From UBA5951 sp009936885 (GTDB lineage Bacteria > Pseudomonadota > Alphaproteobacteria > Puniceispirillales > Puniceispirillaceae), in assembly GCA_937996625.1 (NCBI GenBank), contig CALKVA010000019.1, positions 41,557 to 105,556 on the forward strand: a stretch of DNA of 64,000 bases, in the 5' to 3' direction. The translations under genes were made by a program, and so were the position numbers. The notes below the pieces were generated by a model. It did not search any database. It had not been told where the DNA came from and saw nothing but the letters and a program-made list of their open reading frames with translations. Of the stretch, positions 55,337-64,000 are shown in pieces. Every line of letters starts with the position of its first letter. The stretch's first letter is position 1.

Positions 55337-55567
55337 GTGTATTTTTCCACAAATAACCTAGTTTTTGATCGAAATCCTCATGTTTGGTCAGAATCCCAAC
55401 AAGAGATTCACGACCAAATCAAAACTCTGCATGATGAAGGTGTGTTCGATGAAAAATCATTTCTTAAAATAATTGCAAATTCAAAAGTTGGTGAGAAGTA
55501 TTTTCTCAATATAGAGACTGAAATCCCAAAGGCATTAATAGATTTTGCCAAAAGAAATATTAAATGA
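55337..55567 (+). CDS. possible small protein, 76 codons, unrecognised
   Basis: The frame starts at GTG with no ribosome-binding site, 53 bp after glmS. It is charged, with an amphipathic helix-like IHDQIKTLHDEG and a KSFLKIIANSKVGEKYF stretch; I cannot place it in a family. Its stop shares ATGA with the next small frame at 55564, the kind of overlap seen in coupled genes. It could also be a remnant or a chance frame. Confidence 0.3.
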   Translation: MYFSTNNLVFDRNPHVWSESQQEIHDQIKTLHDEGVFDEKSFLKIIANSKVGEKYFLNIETEIPKALIDFAKRNIK

Positions 55568-55689
55568 ACGGTTCAAGTGGTGTATTTGATTACAACTGGC
55601 AAAATTGTCTAACAGCAGCACATTTATTTATAACGCAACCAGATGTCAAAACTAGATTCTGGTGTGAGAAAGGTTCCTATAAAGAATGA
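55564..55689 (+). CDS. possible small protein, 41 aa, overlapping the previous one
   Basis: An ATG at 55564 overlaps the previous frame's stop (ATGA). It encodes 41 residues beginning MNGSSGVFDYNWQNC, with two Cys, two Trp and no membrane segment. No family is recognised. The only support is the overlap and the small size, so treat it as tentative. Confidence 0.25.
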   Translation: MNGSSGVFDYNWQNCLTAAHLFITQPDVKTRFWCEKGSYKE

Positions 55690-55861
55690 ACTGCCCCCCA
55701 ATGAAAACCCTTCTCACCATAATCAAACCATTCAGTCCCGTAAGAATAGTGGTGTAGGGGGGGTAAGATTTTAACCCTACCATCACCTTAATTCATCATG
55801 AAACGGAAGGACTATTCACCATCTTAATCGGCGCCCCTTCAAAAAGGTTCTTACAAAGAAT
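55671..55861. repeat. 17-bp imperfect direct repeat bracketing a structured 174-bp segment
   Basis: AGGTTCCTATAAAGAAT at 55671-55687 and AGGTTCTTACAAAGAAT at 55845-55861 match at 15 of 17 positions. Between and around them are two hairpins, GGTG...CACC at 55661-55718 and GGTGTAGGG/CCCTA...CACC at 55751-55787. The segment has no supported ORF. Confidence 0.5.
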
Positions 55862-55976
55862 ATTTAGTTTTTCTTTATAGGACAAATTAACGGTTTAGTA
55901 TCTTGGCTATGCAGAATAAATACTTATTTCTACTTTATTCTTCAACTATCTTCTTTGTGATTAGGTGGCTGGAGCG
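55690..55976. other. non-coding stretch before lptD
   Basis: Between the last tiny frame and the lptD stop nothing coding is supported. It holds a G7 run (55757-55763), two hairpins and half of the direct repeat annotated nearby. A TGAACTGCCCCCC string at 55687-55699 resembles some IS3-family ends, but no transposase or matching opposite end was found. Confidence 0.4.
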
Positions 55977-58145
55977 CTAATTATTGTCATAGGGAACACC
56001 GCCTAGATATTTAAAGTTAAATAGCAACTGATAGGTTTCTGTGGTTTTAATATCTCGGTCGATTTCAGGATCACGGTCATATCCAAGAGATATGGTCAAA
56101 CAATCCTGAAGACCGTCAGACCAAGAAACAATAAAGGATGATTTATCCCTATTAACATCGCTATCTGATAAGTCCCAGTTTTGGGATGCGCGCATACGCA
56201 CCCCATTTTTTAATCGTTGGGATATGGATATAGACGCCTCCTCTAAATCACTATTAGCAGATGTAAAATAATTCTGGGTTAGCTGGGTATGTGCAATAGT
56301 AAAGCTCGCATTTTGAAGTTTGGTGCTTAATTTAGTGCGTGACTCGTCCAGATTGGATGATGTTGAGTTAAGTCTGCCAGACCAGCTAAAGGCGTATAAA
56401 TTGTTTTTTTCAGCAGAAATAGTAGCTACATAATCAGACAGATCTGTATCCGTTCCTGAGCTTAGGCCAGAAGGCACATCACCCGAGTGACGTCTTGATA
56501 CCCCTGCGAATCCGTGCAAAGAGCCTAGAAATTGAGAATTTGTAAAAGCAGATAGACCTATATCTGCTCTTGCCCCTGGAAGAACATAATCATAGCCCTG
56601 AAATCTATTTGTTAAGAACATATTCGCTGAGTCAATACGGAAATCTGTTGAATCTCTATTCGGGATATCGTTATTTTTATCATCCCCCTCAATGAACGTA
56701 AGTTTGATTTTAGGCTCTATAATCAGTGATTTTTCATTGATTATATAATTATAATATTGCCTCCAGCCGACCGATGCATGAAGGTTGGCTCTTGCAACGT
56801 CCCCTGTCTTGGTAAATCCATCATTACGTTTATTGATTTGGTAAAAACTACCTAAATACCCAATTTCGCTGTCAATTATGCCTAAGTCAGTCTCATGAGA
56901 CGTAACCGCAGTTTGCTGGATATTCCATCTGGAAATATCATGTCCTAAGTCATTACTTACGTGATTTGCGTGCATTTTTGTGGTTAGCTCTTGGTTTTTA
57001 ATAAATCCCTTACTTGTTTGCTCAAATGTGATGGAGGGCAGAATTCTAGGTGAATTCTTATTGGCAGATGTATCTGTTAGATTTTGAACTTTAGAAAACT
57101 CCACATTGTAAAAGCTGTTATTGGTGGTCTTACTGCCGCTAAATTCTGATTTCAGAGCTGTATCATTATTTAAGTCATATCTTCTAAGAAATGTGTCTTG
57201 CGAACTTCTTTTAAAATTTAGATTTACTTTCCAGTTATTACGAATTGCAGATTTCATTTTAACCTCAGCGGCGGCAACAAATTCTCTGTTCTTTTCAAAA
57301 GTGGAGACATCACCAGTATAAACAGATGCATCTAGGTCTGTTTTGTCCCATAATTTGCGATATCTCGTCTCAAGCACATTTCCTCTATCAGCAGTCATAT
57401 TAGGAATAAATTCAACATCGCTTGTTTCGTTCACCACTACAAAAACTGGGGTTTTTACAACTGTTCCCAAATCCTCTGAAAATCTTAATGCAGGGATCAA
57501 TAAGCCACTGCGTCTATCCACAGAAGGATCTGGATGAGCGATCCAAGGCATAAAAATAATTGGTAGTCCCAGAACATGCATTCGTACATTTTCATGACGA
57601 ATAGTGTTGGTTTTATAATCATGGTAGATCTGGCTAGAACGCAAATCCCAAATTGGCGTTTCTCCTGCTTCATAATCGCAAATACACGGAGAAAACTTGC
57701 CGTTTTTATAAATGGCTTTTACGCCCTCTGTTTGCTCACCACTAAGAGCTATAAATCGGCTGCCATCTGCAAGCTCTGTTAATAATGGAGAGGCTACAAT
57801 ACGGCTAAAACTCTTATCTAGTTGAAGCTCATCCGCTTTAGATATCACCCCATCAAGTGTTGTTACCACAACATTGCCATAAGCATTGCCGACATCTGTT
57901 AGCTGATTATATATAACTTTATCTGCGGTAAGTTTGTATTGGCCTTGGTCGAATAGAACGTCTCCCTCAGCGATGATAATGCCTTCTTGCTGATTTACTT
58001 CTATCTCGCTTGCTTCAAATACCACTTCACCTGTATCTAGCTTTGTTTCCGAATTTTGGGAAAAAGAGGTGGTGCTAATAGCTGTGGATAAAAGCAAAAG
58101 CAATAAATAACGTGCTTTATAAATGGTTAATTTCAGTGAGGGCAT
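55977..58145 (-). CDS. lptD: LptD, LPS-assembly outer membrane protein
   Basis: A 722-residue outer membrane beta-barrel with an N-terminal signal peptide (about 1-29) and the OstA-like domain (VFEASEIEVNQQEGIIIAEGDVLFDQ) that forms the LPS slide. The barrel follows, with GLLIPALRFSEDLGTVVKTPVFVVVNE and a terminal strand ending in aromatic-type LLFNFKYLGG. It inserts LPS into the outer leaflet with LptE. Only one or two Cys are seen, in FSPCICDYE, unlike the four-Cys E. coli form. The usual surA and pdxA neighbours are absent. Confidence 0.93.
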   Translation of the reverse strand: MPSLKLTIYKARYLLLLLLSTAISTTSFSQNSETKLDTGEVVFEASEIEVNQQEGIIIAEGDVLFDQGQYKLTADKVIYNQLTDVGNAYGNVVVTTLDGVISKADELQLDKSFSRIVASPLLTELADGSRFIALSGEQTEGVKAIYKNGKFSPCICDYEAGETPIWDLRSSQIYHDYKTNTIRHENVRMHVLGLPIIFMPWIAHPDPSVDRRSGLLIPALRFSEDLGTVVKTPVFVVVNETSDVEFIPNMTADRGNVLETRYRKLWDKTDLDASVYTGDVSTFEKNREFVAAAEVKMKSAIRNNWKVNLNFKRSSQDTFLRRYDLNNDTALKSEFSGSKTTNNSFYNVEFSKVQNLTDTSANKNSPRILPSITFEQTSKGFIKNQELTTKMHANHVSNDLGHDISRWNIQQTAVTSHETDLGIIDSEIGYLGSFYQINKRNDGFTKTGDVARANLHASVGWRQYYNYIINEKSLIIEPKIKLTFIEGDDKNNDIPNRDSTDFRIDSANMFLTNRFQGYDYVLPGARADIGLSAFTNSQFLGSLHGFAGVSRRHSGDVPSGLSSGTDTDLSDYVATISAEKNNLYAFSWSGRLNSTSSNLDESRTKLSTKLQNASFTIAHTQLTQNYFTSANSDLEEASISISQRLKNGVRMRASQNWDLSDSDVNRDKSSFIVSWSDGLQDCLTISLGYDRDPEIDRDIKTTETYQLLFNFKYLGGVPYDNN

Positions 58146-58264
58146 ATAATTTATTCAATTATCTCGTTATATTAAAATTAAAATGATACTTGATTATTAT
58201 TGCTACCATTTTCTAAGCTCTGTTGTAAATTCACTTACATAGAAAAACCAGCTAAGCACGATTT

Positions 58265-59221
58265 ATGAATAAAGATAATATCGCAAATTCTTACTTGATT
58301 ATAAAACATGGCGCTCTTGGCGATTTGATTCAAGGATTAGATGCATTTGAGAGTCTTCGAGCGAGCTTTCCATCTGCCAAATTAACATTGCTTACAAGCC
58401 CTGCATTCGCCTCGCTGGTCGTGTTAATGCCCTATTTCGATAGTATTATTATTGACGAGCGGAAGCCATTTTACAATCTTACTAAAACGCGCCAAATCCA
58501 AAAGCACTTTTGTGAAAACTGGAGTGCTGTCATAGACCTGCAATGCTCCAAGCGCACAAATGCGTACTTTAAGTGGTTTTATAAACCAACTGGCGGCAAA
58601 TGGTTTGGAGCCGCTAAAGGGTGCTCTCATCCAATGCCAGACTTTACGAAATTGAATAATAGAGATCGTATGTTAGAGGCTGTAAAAATGGCAGGCGCAA
58701 AAACCTTTAAAGCTAATTTATCTTGGCTTGCAGATAATCGGGCCACATCAGCACTTCCCATCCAACTTGCTACACCATATTGTGTGATTATTCCTGGCTC
58801 ATCCCCTAATAAACCTAGTAAAAGATGGTCGCCGGCAAGATATGCAGAGCTGTCGAGCCGAATTCATAAGTTAGGCATGACACCCTATCTTGTCGGAACA
58901 AATTCGGAAAACGCTGTTATTGAGGAGATTTGCACTTTAAGTCACGCAGCAGAAAGTCTGGTTGATAAAACAAATCTAGGACAACTCGCACAGCTTTGTG
59001 CCAATGCTCAATTCGTCATTGGCAATGATACCGGACCAACATTTCTGGCCGCTAAGACGGGGGTTGCAACCTTGATGCTGATGGGAGAAGATACCAACCC
59101 CCAAATGTCATCACCAACAGGAACTCTAGCAGGATACCTCTATAAAGCAGATATTCAGTCCATAACGGTTGAAGAAGTTATTAACAAAATGCAGGAACTG
59201 AAGGGCGGCCTATTACCTTAG
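58265..59221 (+). CDS. glycosyltransferase family 9 (heptosyltransferase-like)
   Basis: A 318-residue protein of the GT9 family, which adds heptose to LPS core. It begins with IIKHGALGDLIQGLDAFESLRASFPSAKLTLL, the phosphate-contact start, and later has PGSSPNKPSKRWSPARYAEL and FVIGNDTGPTFLAAKTGVATLML, the nucleotide-sugar motifs. The donor is not known from sequence. It lies divergently from lptD, which is consistent with an LPS role. The stop overlaps the convergent DUF924 gene by 4 bp. Confidence 0.9.
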   Translation: MNKDNIANSYLIIKHGALGDLIQGLDAFESLRASFPSAKLTLLTSPAFASLVVLMPYFDSIIIDERKPFYNLTKTRQIQKHFCENWSAVIDLQCSKRTNAYFKWFYKPTGGKWFGAAKGCSHPMPDFTKLNNRDRMLEAVKMAGAKTFKANLSWLADNRATSALPIQLATPYCVIIPGSSPNKPSKRWSPARYAELSSRIHKLGMTPYLVGTNSENAVIEEICTLSHAAESLVDKTNLGQLAQLCANAQFVIGNDTGPTFLAAKTGVATLMLMGEDTNPQMSSPTGTLAGYLYKADIQSITVEEVINKMQELKGGLLP

Positions 59222-59775
59222 AAAGAAGAGCCAGGCTGTTTTAAGAATTCTAGTTCTTCTGGTGTGCTGGGTCTTCCAAGAATGACGTTTCGATGCGGAA
59301 ACCTGTCAAATTTTGCTACAATATCTCTGTGCTTTACAGCATATTCATGGGTTAGCTCATTGGTATGCATCTCAAACAAGCGAAGTGATTTTTCCTGAAT
59401 TAAAATATCTTCACTATGCATCATTGGCATTAATAAAAAATGCTTATGCATATTAGGTAATTCAGCAAACCAGTTGCTATTGACTGATTTTAAACTTACT
59501 ACCAGTGCCATTTCATCGCCGGAGAAAGATTGCGGCGTATCACGAAAAATATTTCTGGTGAATTGATCGAGCACTATAACCAAAGCGGTTGCCCCATCAG
59601 CTGTTTCTGCCCAGCTATCAATCTGGCCATTTAAGGCTTTGCTTACAATCGCACCAGCTCTGTTAGCAAGCATGGCATCAAAATTCTCGTCCTTTTTAAA
59701 CCATTGTTCAGGAGAAATTTCATCAAACCAGAATGCTAAAACCTCTTCCTTTGTTGATATCTGATTAGCGCACAT
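59218..59775 (-). CDS. DUF924 family protein
   Basis: A 185-residue all-alpha protein with the DUF924 signature: EEVLAFWFDEISPEQWFKKDENFDAML near residues 11-37, then VLDQFTRNIFRDTPQSFSGDE, and HSEDILIQEKSLRLFE, and AVKHRDIVAKFDRFPHRNVILGR. The fold resembles TPR-like helices; function is undefined. It starts 14 bp after the FAD oxidase stop on the same strand, so they may be co-transcribed. Confidence 0.9.
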   Translation of the reverse strand: MCANQISTKEEVLAFWFDEISPEQWFKKDENFDAMLANRAGAIVSKALNGQIDSWAETADGATALVIVLDQFTRNIFRDTPQSFSGDEMALVVSLKSVNSNWFAELPNMHKHFLLMPMMHSEDILIQEKSLRLFEMHTNELTHEYAVKHRDIVAKFDRFPHRNVILGRPSTPEELEFLKQPGSSF

Positions 59776-59789
59776 TTATATCGCTCCTA

Positions 59790-61226
59790 TTATTTGATTA
59801 TTCTATTTGGGTTAAGAAGATTCTTAGGATCAAAGGTGTTTTTAATCTGTGTCATAATTCGGTAATAGTGCGCATCTTTAGTATCTTTAAGCTGGTCGGT
59901 TTTAAGCTGGCCAATGCCATGCTCTGCGCTAATGGAACCCTCAAATTCTGAAAGCGAAGCATAAATAGCTGCCAGTAGAGGCGCTCTTTTTTGAGGCCAA
60001 TCAGGATCGCCGCCTTCTGCCTCAACAACATTGAAATGTAGATTCCCATCTCCAACATGCCCATATCCACAGATTCTGCAATTCTTGCAAATCGTTTTTA
60101 TAGCATCAGATGCATGGTGATAAAACTCAGCTAGCTTATCTCGACGAACTGAAATATCTGTATTTACAGGCCATGATTCCTGTTTTGTTGCTTGTGGTGC
60201 ATTCTCACGTATTGCCCAGAATGCCTGTCTCTGAGCCTCATTTGTTGCAATCACTGCGTCTGTAATAAGAGTGTTTTCGAGCGCTTTTTCCAAAAACCGT
60301 TCCATTAAATTCTGCAAAGCTGGTTTTCCTGAATCATCGATTTCTAATTCATCTGATTTAGAGGAGCTTATTTCCATTAATAAAATAAAGCCAGATGCTG
60401 GTTGTATAGGCTGGGCATAATCTGGAAATTGTTTATAGACAATATCCAATAGTGCTTTTGGCATGATTTCGAAAGATTCGACCTGATCGCCAGAGCGATG
60501 CTGTAAGCTATCGAGTAATTCTAATGCATGCTCAAATTTATCTGTTACAGCGATTGTGGTGGCTCTTGCTATTGGCTTTGATACTAATTTCAAACAGGCA
60601 GCTGTTATGATGCCAAGAGTTCCCTCAGAGCCAATAAACAAATTTTTCAAATCATAACCGGTATTATCTTTCCGGAGCGGGGTAAGCTGATTGATGATGG
60701 TACCATCGCTTAATACTATCTGAAGCCCAAGGCACTGCTCTCTCATGGTGCCATATCGCAGCACATTCAGGCCTCCAGCATTGGTTGCAAGATTGCCGCC
60801 AATTGTGCAGCTTCCTTTGGCAGCCAAGCTTAATGGAAAATATAAACCTTCTTTTTCTACCAACTCGTGAATATGTTGCAATATAGATCCAGCTTGAACC
60901 GTAATGGTTCTGTTTTCGCAGGAAAATTCAATTATTGAATTCATTTTCTGAAGGCTTAGAATAACAGTATTGCCAGACTGATCAGGAATACCGCCTCCAA
61001 CAAGACCGGTATTACCGCCTTGCGGCACAATGACTTGGTTTTCTTCATCTGCAATTCGCATTATGGCTGATACCATTTCGGTATCTGTTGGCATTAATAA
61101 TGCGCTCGCACGCCCACTAAAATTTCCGCGCCAATCGGTGAGATGAGGTGCCATTATCTCATCATCAGTAATGATAATTGAGCTGCTAATCTGGGCACTA
61201 ACTTTTTCTAAAAAATTGTTCGACAT
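59790..61226 (-). CDS. FAD-linked oxidase (D-2-hydroxy acid dehydrogenase type)
   Basis: A 478-residue flavoprotein of the same superfamily as GlcD but a different branch. The PCMH domain reads VPQGGNTGLVGGGIPD and GGNLATNAGGLNVLRYGTMREQ. The C-terminal FAD domain has GYGHVGDGNLHFNVV and SAEHGIGQLKTDQ, ending FDPKNLLNPNR. Similar proteins oxidise D-2-hydroxyglutarate or D-lactate. The serine-pathway enzyme serA that can generate 2-hydroxyglutarate is not in the window. Substrate unassigned. Confidence 0.93.
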   Translation of the reverse strand: MSNNFLEKVSAQISSSIIITDDEIMAPHLTDWRGNFSGRASALLMPTDTEMVSAIMRIADEENQVIVPQGGNTGLVGGGIPDQSGNTVILSLQKMNSIIEFSCENRTITVQAGSILQHIHELVEKEGLYFPLSLAAKGSCTIGGNLATNAGGLNVLRYGTMREQCLGLQIVLSDGTIINQLTPLRKDNTGYDLKNLFIGSEGTLGIITAACLKLVSKPIARATTIAVTDKFEHALELLDSLQHRSGDQVESFEIMPKALLDIVYKQFPDYAQPIQPASGFILLMEISSSKSDELEIDDSGKPALQNLMERFLEKALENTLITDAVIATNEAQRQAFWAIRENAPQATKQESWPVNTDISVRRDKLAEFYHHASDAIKTICKNCRICGYGHVGDGNLHFNVVEAEGGDPDWPQKRAPLLAAIYASLSEFEGSISAEHGIGQLKTDQLKDTKDAHYYRIMTQIKNTFDPKNLLNPNRIIK

Positions 61227-61294
61227 TTATGTATTAAATCCGTTTTGGTGAAATTCTAATTTATTAATTTTTAAGAATAGTATCTGTTAGTAAA

Positions 61295-62251
61295 TTAATT
61301 TCTAGGTGCTGCTGCGCGTTCTAACCTTTCATTTATAGCCTCTCCAACCCCAATGTTAGGGATTGGCGCAACCGCGATAGCTAGCGGGTTTTGTTTATCT
61401 GCTAAATGAAGCATATCAAATAAATGTGCGGCTGCTTCTTCAAGATTCCCCGATTTTGTTAAATGAAAATCTGCATTCGTAGTATTAAAACCGATAAATA
61501 TTTCGCCCTCCTGTTTGCCGGTCGCATTCATTCTAAGCGGCGCAATTGGTGCATAATGGCTAGCAAGCTGGCCCGGAGCAATAGGAGCAATGGATGTAGG
61601 TGATGACACTGACGAAGCATAAACGCATTTTGTGCCTAAATAATCCTCAATTTGGGAGTGTGTTATTGGACCTGGACGAAGTATAACAGGTATCCTGTTA
61701 CGAGCATCTATTATAGTAGATTCAATTCCTGATTCGCATTTGCCAGCATCTATAATTTCTGCGCATTTTGCCATAAGCGCGCTATCAAGATGGGCGACAT
61801 TTGTTGGGCTAAGCCTGCCGCTTGGATTGGCAGATGGGGCGACCACTGGCATGCCAGCGCATTGCAATAATTCTTGGCAAATTGGATTAGCTGGCACCCG
61901 TAATGCGACACTATCAAGCCCAGCTCTGGCAAGAGAACAGATAGGACTATTCCTAATAGAAGTGAGTACAATACTCATAGGACCAGGCCAGAAGGCATCG
62001 GCTAGCTGTTGTGCTAGTTTTGTTGTCTTAACCAAGCTAAAAGCGGCATCCTTAGACGCGCAATGCACAATTAATGGATTAAACTGAGGTCTGTTTTTAG
62101 CGGCATATAGTTTTGCTACAGCAGCTGGGTTATGTGCAGCTGCGCCTATTCCATACACCGTTTCAGTTGGGAAAATCACCAACTCGCCTTGTCTAATTGC
62201 ATGGCCAGCGCGCTCAATCATTTTGTGTTGGTTAGAGGATACAAACGTCAT
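61295..62251 (-). CDS. L-threonylcarbamoyladenylate synthase (Sua5 type)
   Basis: A 318-residue protein. The N-terminal YrdC/TsaC domain (about 1-205) carries IFPTETVYGIGAAAHNP, KNRPQFNPLIVHC and VVAPSANPSGRLSPT, and makes the carbamoyl intermediate for the t6A37 modification of ANN-decoding tRNAs. A C-terminal Sua5 domain follows (PGQLASHYAPIAPL), absent from the short TsaC form. It complements MiaA, which modifies A37 in the UNN-decoding set. Confidence 0.95.
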   Translation of the reverse strand: MTFVSSNQHKMIERAGHAIRQGELVIFPTETVYGIGAAAHNPAAVAKLYAAKNRPQFNPLIVHCASKDAAFSLVKTTKLAQQLADAFWPGPMSIVLTSIRNSPICSLARAGLDSVALRVPANPICQELLQCAGMPVVAPSANPSGRLSPTNVAHLDSALMAKCAEIIDAGKCESGIESTIIDARNRIPVILRPGPITHSQIEDYLGTKCVYASSVSSPTSIAPIAPGQLASHYAPIAPLRMNATGKQEGEIFIGFNTTNADFHLTKSGNLEEAAAHLFDMLHLADKQNPLAIAVAPIPNIGVGEAINERLERAAAPRN

Positions 62252-62397
62252 ACTGAATTTTTTATTGTTTCAATGATTAAGGCTTGAAAGTCTTATTACT
62301 TACATATTGTTTTCAAGCTAGATATATGAGACTTCTTATTTATTTCATTATGTGCATTTTACACCCTAAAAGATGAATAAGGTAGGTTTAATTCAAA

Positions 62398-63045
62398 ATG
62401 TGTGGTCGATTTACGCTAACTACCACAAATGAAGAGCTGATGCGTCGTTTTGCTGTTCAAACAGATCAGAACTATCCAAATCGATGGAACATTGCGCCAT
62501 CTCAGACAAGCTTAACGATTACTTGTGATAATGAAACAGAACTTCGGCTTAATACACAAGATATATTTGGTGTTTGGCAATCTGGCCTTGGAAAACGGAT
62601 TATCAATGCACGTTCAGAAACAATCGCTGAAAAACCTATGTTTAAGGAAGCTTTCAAGTATCAAAGATGTCTAATTCTTGCATCTGGCTGGTTTGAATGG
62701 GATGCACACAAAACCCCTTATTTTATTAGCCTGAAAGACAATAGAGTAATGGCGTTTGCTGGTTTGCGGTTTAAAGAAGGGAGTGATAATTCATTTGTTA
62801 TTGTTACATCTGCTGCAAAAGGGGAATTGGTGCAATTGCATCACCGCACCCCCTTGTTGTTACAGCGCAAATTCTGGCCAATATGGTTGGGCAGCTCGCA
62901 TCAAATCGCTGATGAATGTCTGATATCCCCAGAAAGCCATTTTTTTTACTGGCATAAAGTCTCATCCAAGGTTGGGAATGTTGCAAATGATAATGCGGAT
63001 TTGATTCTACCTATATATGAAGCGCAATCAAAACTTCTGATTTAA
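62398..63045 (+). CDS. SRAP family protein (YedK/HMCES-like)
   Basis: A 215-residue protein that shields abasic sites in single-stranded DNA by a thiazolidine cross-link through Cys2. MCGRFTLTT gives the catalytic Cys2; INARSETIAEKPMFKEAF the Asn motif; LASGWFEWD the Glu; and QLHHRTPLLL the His. It lies back-to-back with the Sua5 gene and convergent with the AlkA-like gene. Confidence 0.96.
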   Translation: MCGRFTLTTTNEELMRRFAVQTDQNYPNRWNIAPSQTSLTITCDNETELRLNTQDIFGVWQSGLGKRIINARSETIAEKPMFKEAFKYQRCLILASGWFEWDAHKTPYFISLKDNRVMAFAGLRFKEGSDNSFVIVTSAAKGELVQLHHRTPLLLQRKFWPIWLGSSHQIADECLISPESHFFYWHKVSSKVGNVANDNADLILPIYEAQSKLLI

Positions 63046-63121
63046 GCTTTTTTTAAAGAATAGTGTTCAGGGGTATCATTTTCGAAGGGATTAAAACCGT
63101 TTTACTTATTTGACTGGCTGG

Positions 63122-63754
63122 CTAGATCGGCTGGCCATTGCGTCTGGTTTTTGCATATAGATGCCATAGCATTAAGGCACCCGCACCGCGATATGGCGAC
63201 CATGTTTGTGACAGATAACTCATTTCTGCATTAGTTGGTCTTGCTGGCAACTCCTTTAGGATTTTCATAGCCTCCTGCAATGCAAGGTCGCCCCCAGGCC
63301 AAGCATCTAGTTCTTGTAGCGCGAATAAACGAAAATTATCAGCAGTCCATGTCCCAACCCCTCTGTAAGAGGTGAGATGCACCTGAATTGTCTCGCTATC
63401 TTGTTGGCCTAGCCAGTTAAGGTCAAGGCTTGCATCAGTGATTGCCTGCGCAATGCCGATAATATATTCTGACTTTCTGCGGGATAGTCCAAACTTCATT
63501 AATCTGTCTGGATCTAGCTTGTGTATGTGCTGTGCACTAGTGAGCTGTTGCTCCTCAAGGCGTTTCCATAACGCTTCTGCTACCTGCCTTGATATTTGTT
63601 GTCCGATGATGATACGGGCGATTGTCTCAAAGGTAGGAGGCATCATTCTATCGCTCGGATACCCATAATCGGCAATCGCGCGTTTAATATCAGAATCCAG
63701 TTTCCCGAGCTCATCAATCGCTTGTAACATTGTTAACTTGAATAATTTTGACAT
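63122..63754 (-). CDS. DNA-3-methyladenine glycosylase II (AlkA-like)
   Basis: A 210-residue HhH-GPD glycosylase that removes alkylated bases. The helix-hairpin-helix reads LTSYRGVGTWTADNFRLFAL and the catalytic Asp lies soon after in AWPGGDLALQ. It lacks the N-terminal domain of E. coli AlkA, so it is the short form. The convergent SRAP gene also concerns DNA damage. Confidence 0.93.
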   Translation of the reverse strand: MSKLFKLTMLQAIDELGKLDSDIKRAIADYGYPSDRMMPPTFETIARIIIGQQISRQVAEALWKRLEEQQLTSAQHIHKLDPDRLMKFGLSRRKSEYIIGIAQAITDASLDLNWLGQQDSETIQVHLTSYRGVGTWTADNFRLFALQELDAWPGGDLALQEAMKILKELPARPTNAEMSYLSQTWSPYRGAGALMLWHLYAKTRRNGQPI

Positions 63755-63834
63755 TGATATAATTGGTAAAATAAATTATCCGTAAAATCAATTTTCAAAG
63801 TAATATAACCTATCCATATTTGAGGAGTATAGCA

Positions 63835-64000
63835 TTGGTAGTTTGGGATCTTCCGTTGCGAATTTATCATTGGTTGCTTGTGATATTCGTATTTGGGGCA
63901 TTTATTACCTCTGAATGGAATGACCGTTCTGTTCATGAGTTCTTCGGAATGGCGGTATTGGGATTATGCATCTTTAGAATCATTTGGGGTTTTGTTGGAA
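63835..64000 (+). CDS. cytochrome b561-type protein, N-terminal part (runs off the window)
   Basis: Starting at TTG (63835) with GAGGAG 7 bp upstream, the frame stays open to the edge, 55 codons. It reads VVWDLPLRIYHWLLVIFVFGAFIT, then a short loop and SVHEFFGMAVLGLCIFRIIWGFVG. The two histidines (about 12 and 34) in helices match the first two helices of the bacterial di-haem cytochrome b561 domain. The rest is outside the window. Confidence 0.8.
   Translation, partial: MVVWDLPLRIYHWLLVIFVFGAFITSEWNDRSVHEFFGMAVLGLCIFRIIWGFVG

Noticed and set aside
55337..55567. Weak likeness of IHDQIKTLHDEG to serine-recombinase fragments
   Set aside because: Too short and too generic; no catalytic Ser or resolvase motif is present.
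55686..55705. TGAACTGCCCCCC as an IS3-family end
   Set aside because: No transposase, no matching opposite end and no target duplication at the right distance could be identified.
1..64000. CRISPR arrays, rRNA or conventional tRNA genes
   Set aside because: No repeat-spacer pattern, no rRNA sequence and no tRNA cloverleaf other than the tmRNA acceptor piece were seen by reading the window; a tRNAscan-type search would confirm.

Overview
The window looks like part of the chromosome of a low-GC (by eye near 40%), Gram-negative alphaproteobacterium, probably a free-living marine form of the SAR116 type. That placement is an inference from gene content, not from a search. The supporting evidence is: a permuted (two-piece) tmRNA gene; an alphaproteobacterial-type SspB adaptor; an SbmA/BacA-family transporter; the order fumarase-sspB-thyA-folA-mrp-hflKC-degP-serB-miaA-ilvBNC, most of which is an order I associate with alphaproteobacteria; and LptD plus LPS-type glycosyltransfer, which imply an outer membrane. 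No phage, plasmid, CRISPR, rRNA or intact insertion sequence was seen. Most of the window is dense housekeeping DNA.

Layout. 0-9 kb: start of a beta-carbonic anhydrase, a DUF952 protein, heat-shock genes htpG and clpB, an unrecognised exported protein, and B12-dependent methylmalonyl-CoA mutase. 9-11.3 kb: a putative 10-TM metal exporter divergent from ferredoxin-NADP reductase, with a long palindrome between them. 11.3-16.1 kb: a cytochrome c maturation operon, ccmE-F-G-H(I), with 4-bp overlaps. 16.5-18.9 kb: a sulfur-handling cluster of an exported rhodanese, a YeeE/YedE transporter and a 52-codon Cys-rich exported peptide. 19-23.7 kb: GST, YciB, PhhB, TauE, an EamA transporter and AzlCD. 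23.9-30.3 kb: pgk, msrA, rpmJ (L36) and glcDEF. 30.3-37.7 kb: class I fumarase, sspB, split tmRNA, thyA-folA, mrp and hflKC. 37.8-44.9 kb: degP, serB, miaA and ilvBNC. 45-52 kb: the rod-shape operon mreBCD-mrdA-mrdB, then an SbmA/BacA-like gene. 52-59.2 kb: glmU, glmS, lptD and a family 9 glycosyltransferase. 59.2-64 kb: DUF924, an FAD-linked oxidase, a Sua5-type tRNA modification enzyme, an SRAP protein, an AlkA-like glycosylase and the start of a cytochrome b561.

How the genes fit together. Protein quality control is well represented: HtpG, ClpB, tmRNA tagging, SspB delivery, HflKC, DegP and MsrA. Envelope synthesis is a second theme: MreBCD/PBP2/RodA elongation, GlmS and GlmU for UDP-GlcNAc, LptD and LPS glycosyltransfer. 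Carbon metabolism includes glycolate oxidation (GlcDEF), which would suit use of phytoplankton exudate, and propionyl-CoA flux through methylmalonyl-CoA mutase. The least ordinary items are the small Cys-rich peptide next to the YeeE transporter, the split tmRNA directly upstream of its own adaptor gene with a hairpin that could cover the sspB ribosome-binding site, and a structured island after glmS with two overlapping tiny ORFs.
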